From CAZVEV01 sp964625865 (GTDB taxonomy: Bacteria > Planctomycetota > Phycisphaerae > SM23-33): 7,051 nucleotides of DNA. Where the stretch lies: positions 1 to 7,051 of the forward strand of contig CAZVEV010000306.1 in the NCBI GenBank assembly GCA_964625865.1, written 5' to 3'. Under the pieces are notes generated by a model. That model was given only the letters and a program-made list of their open reading frames with translations. It was not told where the DNA came from and made no database searches. Positions 5,026-7,051 of the stretch are shown piece by piece. Numbering within the stretch: position 1 is the stretch's first letter; each line of letters opens with the position of its first letter. The position numbers were made by a program, and so were the translations under genes.

Positions 5026-6204
5026 ATGGAATACCAGGAACCGTTGCCGCCACAATACGACCAGATGACACCCGCCGACCTGGCCGAGCGCATCGCCCTG
5101 CGCAAGACGCAACTGGGTTCGAGCCTGTGCATCCTGGGGCATCACTACCAGAACGACCAGGTCATCCGATGTGCCGACTTCACCGGCGACAGTCTGAAAC
5201 TGTCCCAACTGGCCGCCTCGCAGGCCGACGCCAAGACCATCGTCTTCTGCGGCGTGCACTTCATGGCCGAGTCGGCGGACATCCTCTCGACCGACGAGCA
5301 GATCGTCTGCCTGCCGAACATGCGTGCCGGCTGCGCGATGGCCGACATGGCCGACGACCAGGCTGTCGAGGCAGCCATCGACGAGGTCGCCCGGATGAGC
5401 GACGGGCCCCTGATTCCCGTCTCGTACGTCAACTCCACCGCGGCGATCAAGGCGTCGACGGCGCGGGGAGGCGGGGCCTGCTGCACATCGAGCAACGTCC
5501 GGAACGTCTTTGAATGGGCCTTGGCGCCTGTCCAGGACGGCGGCGCCGGCGGGGAGAAGATCATCGCGATTCCGGACCAGCACCTGGCGCGGAACACGGC
5601 CCACGCGATGGGGTACGGGCCGGAGGCGACGGCCCTGTACGATCCGGCCCTGCCGAACGGGGGCCTGTCCGGCGACGATATCGCACGGGCGACGTTCATC
5701 CTCTGGAAGGGCCACTGCTACGTCCATCAACTGTTCACGCCGGACCATGTTCGGGCCGCCCGGCAGGCCCATCCCGGCATCAAGGTGATCGTTCACCCGG
5801 AGTGTCCGCGAGAGGTCGTGGCCCTGGCCGACGCGGCGGGAAGCACCGAACAGATCATCCGCGCCGTCGCCGCCGGGGCGCCCGGATCGCAGTGGGCCGT
5901 CGGAACCGAGAGCAACCTGGTGGCCCGCCTGGCCGCCCGCCATGCCGACCGGTTCATCCGCGTCCTGTCCGACGCGCCGGCCTCCTGCGCCCAGATGGCC
6001 CGGATCGACATGCGGCACCTGCTCTGGATACTCGATAACCTCTGCGAGAATCGAGTTGTTAACCAAGTGTCCGTCCCTGTTGACGTCGCTGCTGAGGCGC
6101 GTATATCGCTTCAGCGGATGATCGACATCAAGGCCGTCAGAAACGCCGCACCAAGTGGGTCAAGGCGCCCGCATTACCCGGGCGACCGTCCAGCTCATAA
6201 GTAA
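5026..6204 (+). CDS. nadA: Quinolinate synthase NadA ([4Fe-4S], long form)
   Basis: Condenses iminoaspartate with dihydroxyacetone phosphate to quinolinate in de novo NAD synthesis, in the cytoplasm and with an oxygen-sensitive iron-sulfur cluster. Expected cluster ligands are Cys103 (MRAGCAMAD), Cys231 (WKGHCYVH) and Cys321 (APASCAQM). Their spacing is close to the Cys110/230/320 of Bacillus subtilis NadA and longer than in the compact E. coli and Thermotoga forms. Active-site motifs are GHHYQND near the N-terminus, VSYVNSTAAIKA, CCTSSN, His234 and HPEC (258-260 carry the conserved Glu region). A GGEKIIAIPDQHLARNTA stretch belongs to the long-form insertion. Start ATG 5026 has GGAAG at 5013-5017, eight bases upstream. 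Roughly 20 basic and polar residues after IDIKA (VRNAAPSGSRR...) extend past the usual end. No nadB or nadC is present here; aspartate oxidase or dehydrogenase must be supplied elsewhere. Confidence 0.96.
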   Translation: MEYQEPLPPQYDQMTPADLAERIALRKTQLGSSLCILGHHYQNDQVIRCADFTGDSLKLSQLAASQADAKTIVFCGVHFMAESADILSTDEQIVCLPNMRAGCAMADMADDQAVEAAIDEVARMSDGPLIPVSYVNSTAAIKASTARGGGACCTSSNVRNVFEWALAPVQDGGAGGEKIIAIPDQHLARNTAHAMGYGPEATALYDPALPNGGLSGDDIARATFILWKGHCYVHQLFTPDHVRAARQAHPGIKVIVHPECPREVVALADAAGSTEQIIRAVAAGAPGSQWAVGTESNLVARLAARHADRFIRVLSDAPASCAQMARIDMRHLLWILDNLCENRVVNQVSVPVDVAAEARISLQRMIDIKAVRNAAPSGSRRPHYPGDRPAHK

Positions 6205-6220
6205 CTCTCTCGCGGAGCGT

Positions 6221-6236
6221 TAGGGTATATACCCTA
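6221..6236. promoter_or_regulatory. Perfect 16-base palindrome, candidate operator
   Basis: TAGGGTATATACCCTA is its own reverse complement. Its centre is about 65 bases upstream of the predicted start of the response regulator transcript, a typical distance for an activator site. It is AT-centred and its arms contain TACCC, shared with the NarL heptamer TACYYMT, though in back-to-back rather than the classic 7-2-7 order. Alternatively it acts as a weak nadA terminator: a TTTTTT run occurs at 6243-6248, but six bases after the stem instead of directly following it. Confidence 0.45.
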
Positions 6237-6258
6237 CAACTGTTTTTTGCTCCAGGAC

Positions 6259-6287
6259 TTGACGTTGTGCCGCCTTCCGTCTAGAGT
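6259..6287 (+). promoter_or_regulatory. Sigma70-type promoter for the response regulator gene
   Basis: TTGACG at 6259-6264 (5 of 6) and TAGAGT at 6282-6287 (4 of 6) are exactly 17 bases apart, the best-looking promoter in the window. Transcription would begin near 6294, giving a leader of about 105 bases before the ATG at 6400. Confidence 0.55.
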
Positions 6288-6382
6288 TACATTAGCAGGG
6301 GTGATGCAAGGACCTCTGGCATGCACGATCAATGTGTCGGCTTGCGCGTGCCTTGCCGATTGAACCATTGATGCCTCGATAG

Positions 6383-6399
6383 AAGACCAAGGGGGTCTT
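6383..6399 (+). promoter_or_regulatory. Ribosome-binding hairpin directly before the response regulator start
   Basis: AAGACC (6383-6388) pairs with GGTCTT (6394-6399), leaving AAGGG (6389-6393) as the loop; the ATG begins at 6400. The Shine-Dalgarno-like AAGGGGG (6389-6395) is thus mostly in the loop and partly in the stem, and the stem abuts the start codon. Confidence 0.5.
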
Positions 6400-7017
6400 A
6401 TGAACGATGGGATTAGCGTATACATAGCGGATGACCATGCCATGCTGCGGGAGGGGTTGGCAGCACTGGTGGCGCGGGAGGGCGATATCCACATCGTCGG
6501 TCAGACAGGCGACGGCCTGAATGTCCTTCCCGAGGTGTCGAGGCTTCAGCCGGACGTGGCCGTTGTGGACATCGGCATGCCCGGGCTCAACGGTCTGGAC
6601 ATCTGCCGGGACCTGACGAAGAAGGTCCACGAGACCGCCGTCCTGATCCTGACGATGGAGAGCGACGAGGAGTTCATCGTTGCCGCCCTGGACAACGGGG
6701 CGTCGGGCTACCTGACGAAGGACGCGGCATCACAGCAGTTGTCCGAAGCGATTCGGGCCGTGGCGCGTGGGGAACTCTATCTTGCTCCGGGCATTTCGCC
6801 CAGGATTCTCACGCGTCTGGGCAACAGAGGCGCCGATCCGTACGACATGCTGACCTCGCGAGAGCGGCAGGTCCTGCACATGATCGCCGAGAGCAAGACC
6901 AACCCCCAGATCGCCGAGGCCTTGAACATCGCGGTCAAGACCGTCGACACGCATCGGACGCGCCTGATGAAGAAACTCGACATCCATGACCAGACCTCGT
7001 TGTCAGCGCCGGTGTGA
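6400..7017 (+). CDS. NarL/FixJ-family response regulator (REC + LuxR-type HTH), C-terminus apparently frameshifted
   Basis: A cytoplasmic transcription factor activated by phosphorylation, normally by a HisKA_3 kinase. The receiver domain (about 5-120) has acidic Asp11 and Asp12 (ADDH), phospho-acceptor Asp57 (VVDIGMPGLNG), Thr85 (ILTMES) and Lys107 (YLTKDA). A linker of about 25 residues leads to the LuxR-type helix-turn-helix at 149-200 (LTSRERQVLHMIAE...NPQIAEALNIAVKTVDTHR...LMKKLDIHDQTSL). The family usually continues with a final helix like VRYAIRxGLI, but here the frame ends SAPV-stop. In the -1 frame from 7002 the bases read VSAGVKMG followed by TAA at 7026-7028, which resembles the missing helix, so a one-base deletion or sequencing error is likely. 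Otherwise the domains are intact. The start is ATG 6400 with AAGGGGG four bases upstream. The kinase at the left edge is a family-compatible partner but not adjacent. Confidence 0.93.
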   Translation: MNDGISVYIADDHAMLREGLAALVAREGDIHIVGQTGDGLNVLPEVSRLQPDVAVVDIGMPGLNGLDICRDLTKKVHETAVLILTMESDEEFIVAALDNGASGYLTKDAASQQLSEAIRAVARGELYLAPGISPRILTRLGNRGADPYDMLTSRERQVLHMIAESKTNPQIAEALNIAVKTVDTHRTRLMKKLDIHDQTSLSAPV

Positions 7018-7051
7018 AAATGGGGTAAATCGGGCGGTTTGAAGATGCGCG

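Noticed and set aside
4975..6066. Long minus-strand open frame opposite nadA
   Set aside because: Shadow of a complete, motif-verified nadA; codon bias of GC-rich DNA keeps the opposite frame open.
6304..6363. 19-codon frame in the regulator leader as an annotated gene
   Set aside because: Shine-Dalgarno-like AGGGG is only two bases from the ATG and there is no independent support, so it is kept as a speculative finding only.

Overview
This is a 7.05 kb, GC-rich chromosomal segment with six protein genes and no sign of plasmid, phage, IS element, CRISPR array, tRNA or rRNA. The proteins (a diderm-style lipid II flippase, a long-form quinolinate synthase, a GT4 glycosyltransferase, a PAS/HisKA_3 kinase and a NarL-type regulator) fit a free-living Gram-negative-type bacterium. 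The GC-rich palindromic intergenic elements carrying a GAGCGAAGCGAAGCAA-type core resemble those I associate with Planctomycetota genomes. That affiliation is an inference of moderate-to-low confidence; no marker gene here settles it.

Layout. (1) 9-1058, +: PAS-HisKA_3-HATPase sensor kinase, probably continuing upstream of the window. (2) 1141-1812, +: HAD phosphatase/phosphomutase of the beta-phosphoglucomutase type with its own candidate promoter. (3) 1813-1903: convergent intergenic gap holding three consecutive hairpins, each with a three-base loop, two of which look like terminators of opposite polarity. (4) 1904-3043, -: GT4 glycosyltransferase. (5) 3044-3285: divergent intergenic region with a strong 9-bp hairpin, a short tandem duplication and a 34-bp-arm inverted repeat, flanked by candidate promoters very close to both start codons. 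(6) 3286-4926, +: MurJ. (7) 5026-6204, +: NadA, with its own candidate promoter. (8) 6205-6399: a perfect 16-base palindrome, a sigma70-like promoter and a roughly 105-base structured leader. (9) 6400-7017, +: NarL/FixJ response regulator whose C-terminus looks frameshifted.

How the genes relate. The kinase and the regulator belong to partner families (HisKA_3 kinases phosphorylate NarL-type regulators) but sit at opposite ends of the window, so pairing is only possible, not shown. MurJ (peptidoglycan precursor export) and the glycosyltransferase (probably surface polysaccharide) share an envelope theme and a divergent promoter region. HAD and NadA are housekeeping metabolism. Most genes have their own promoter candidates, so I see single-gene transcription units rather than an operon.

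I did not find a convincing new multi-gene system. The points most worth checking are the frameshifted regulator tail, the palindrome and Shine-Dalgarno hairpin upstream of it, the apparently leaderless murJ start, and the inverted-repeat element between the divergent envelope genes.
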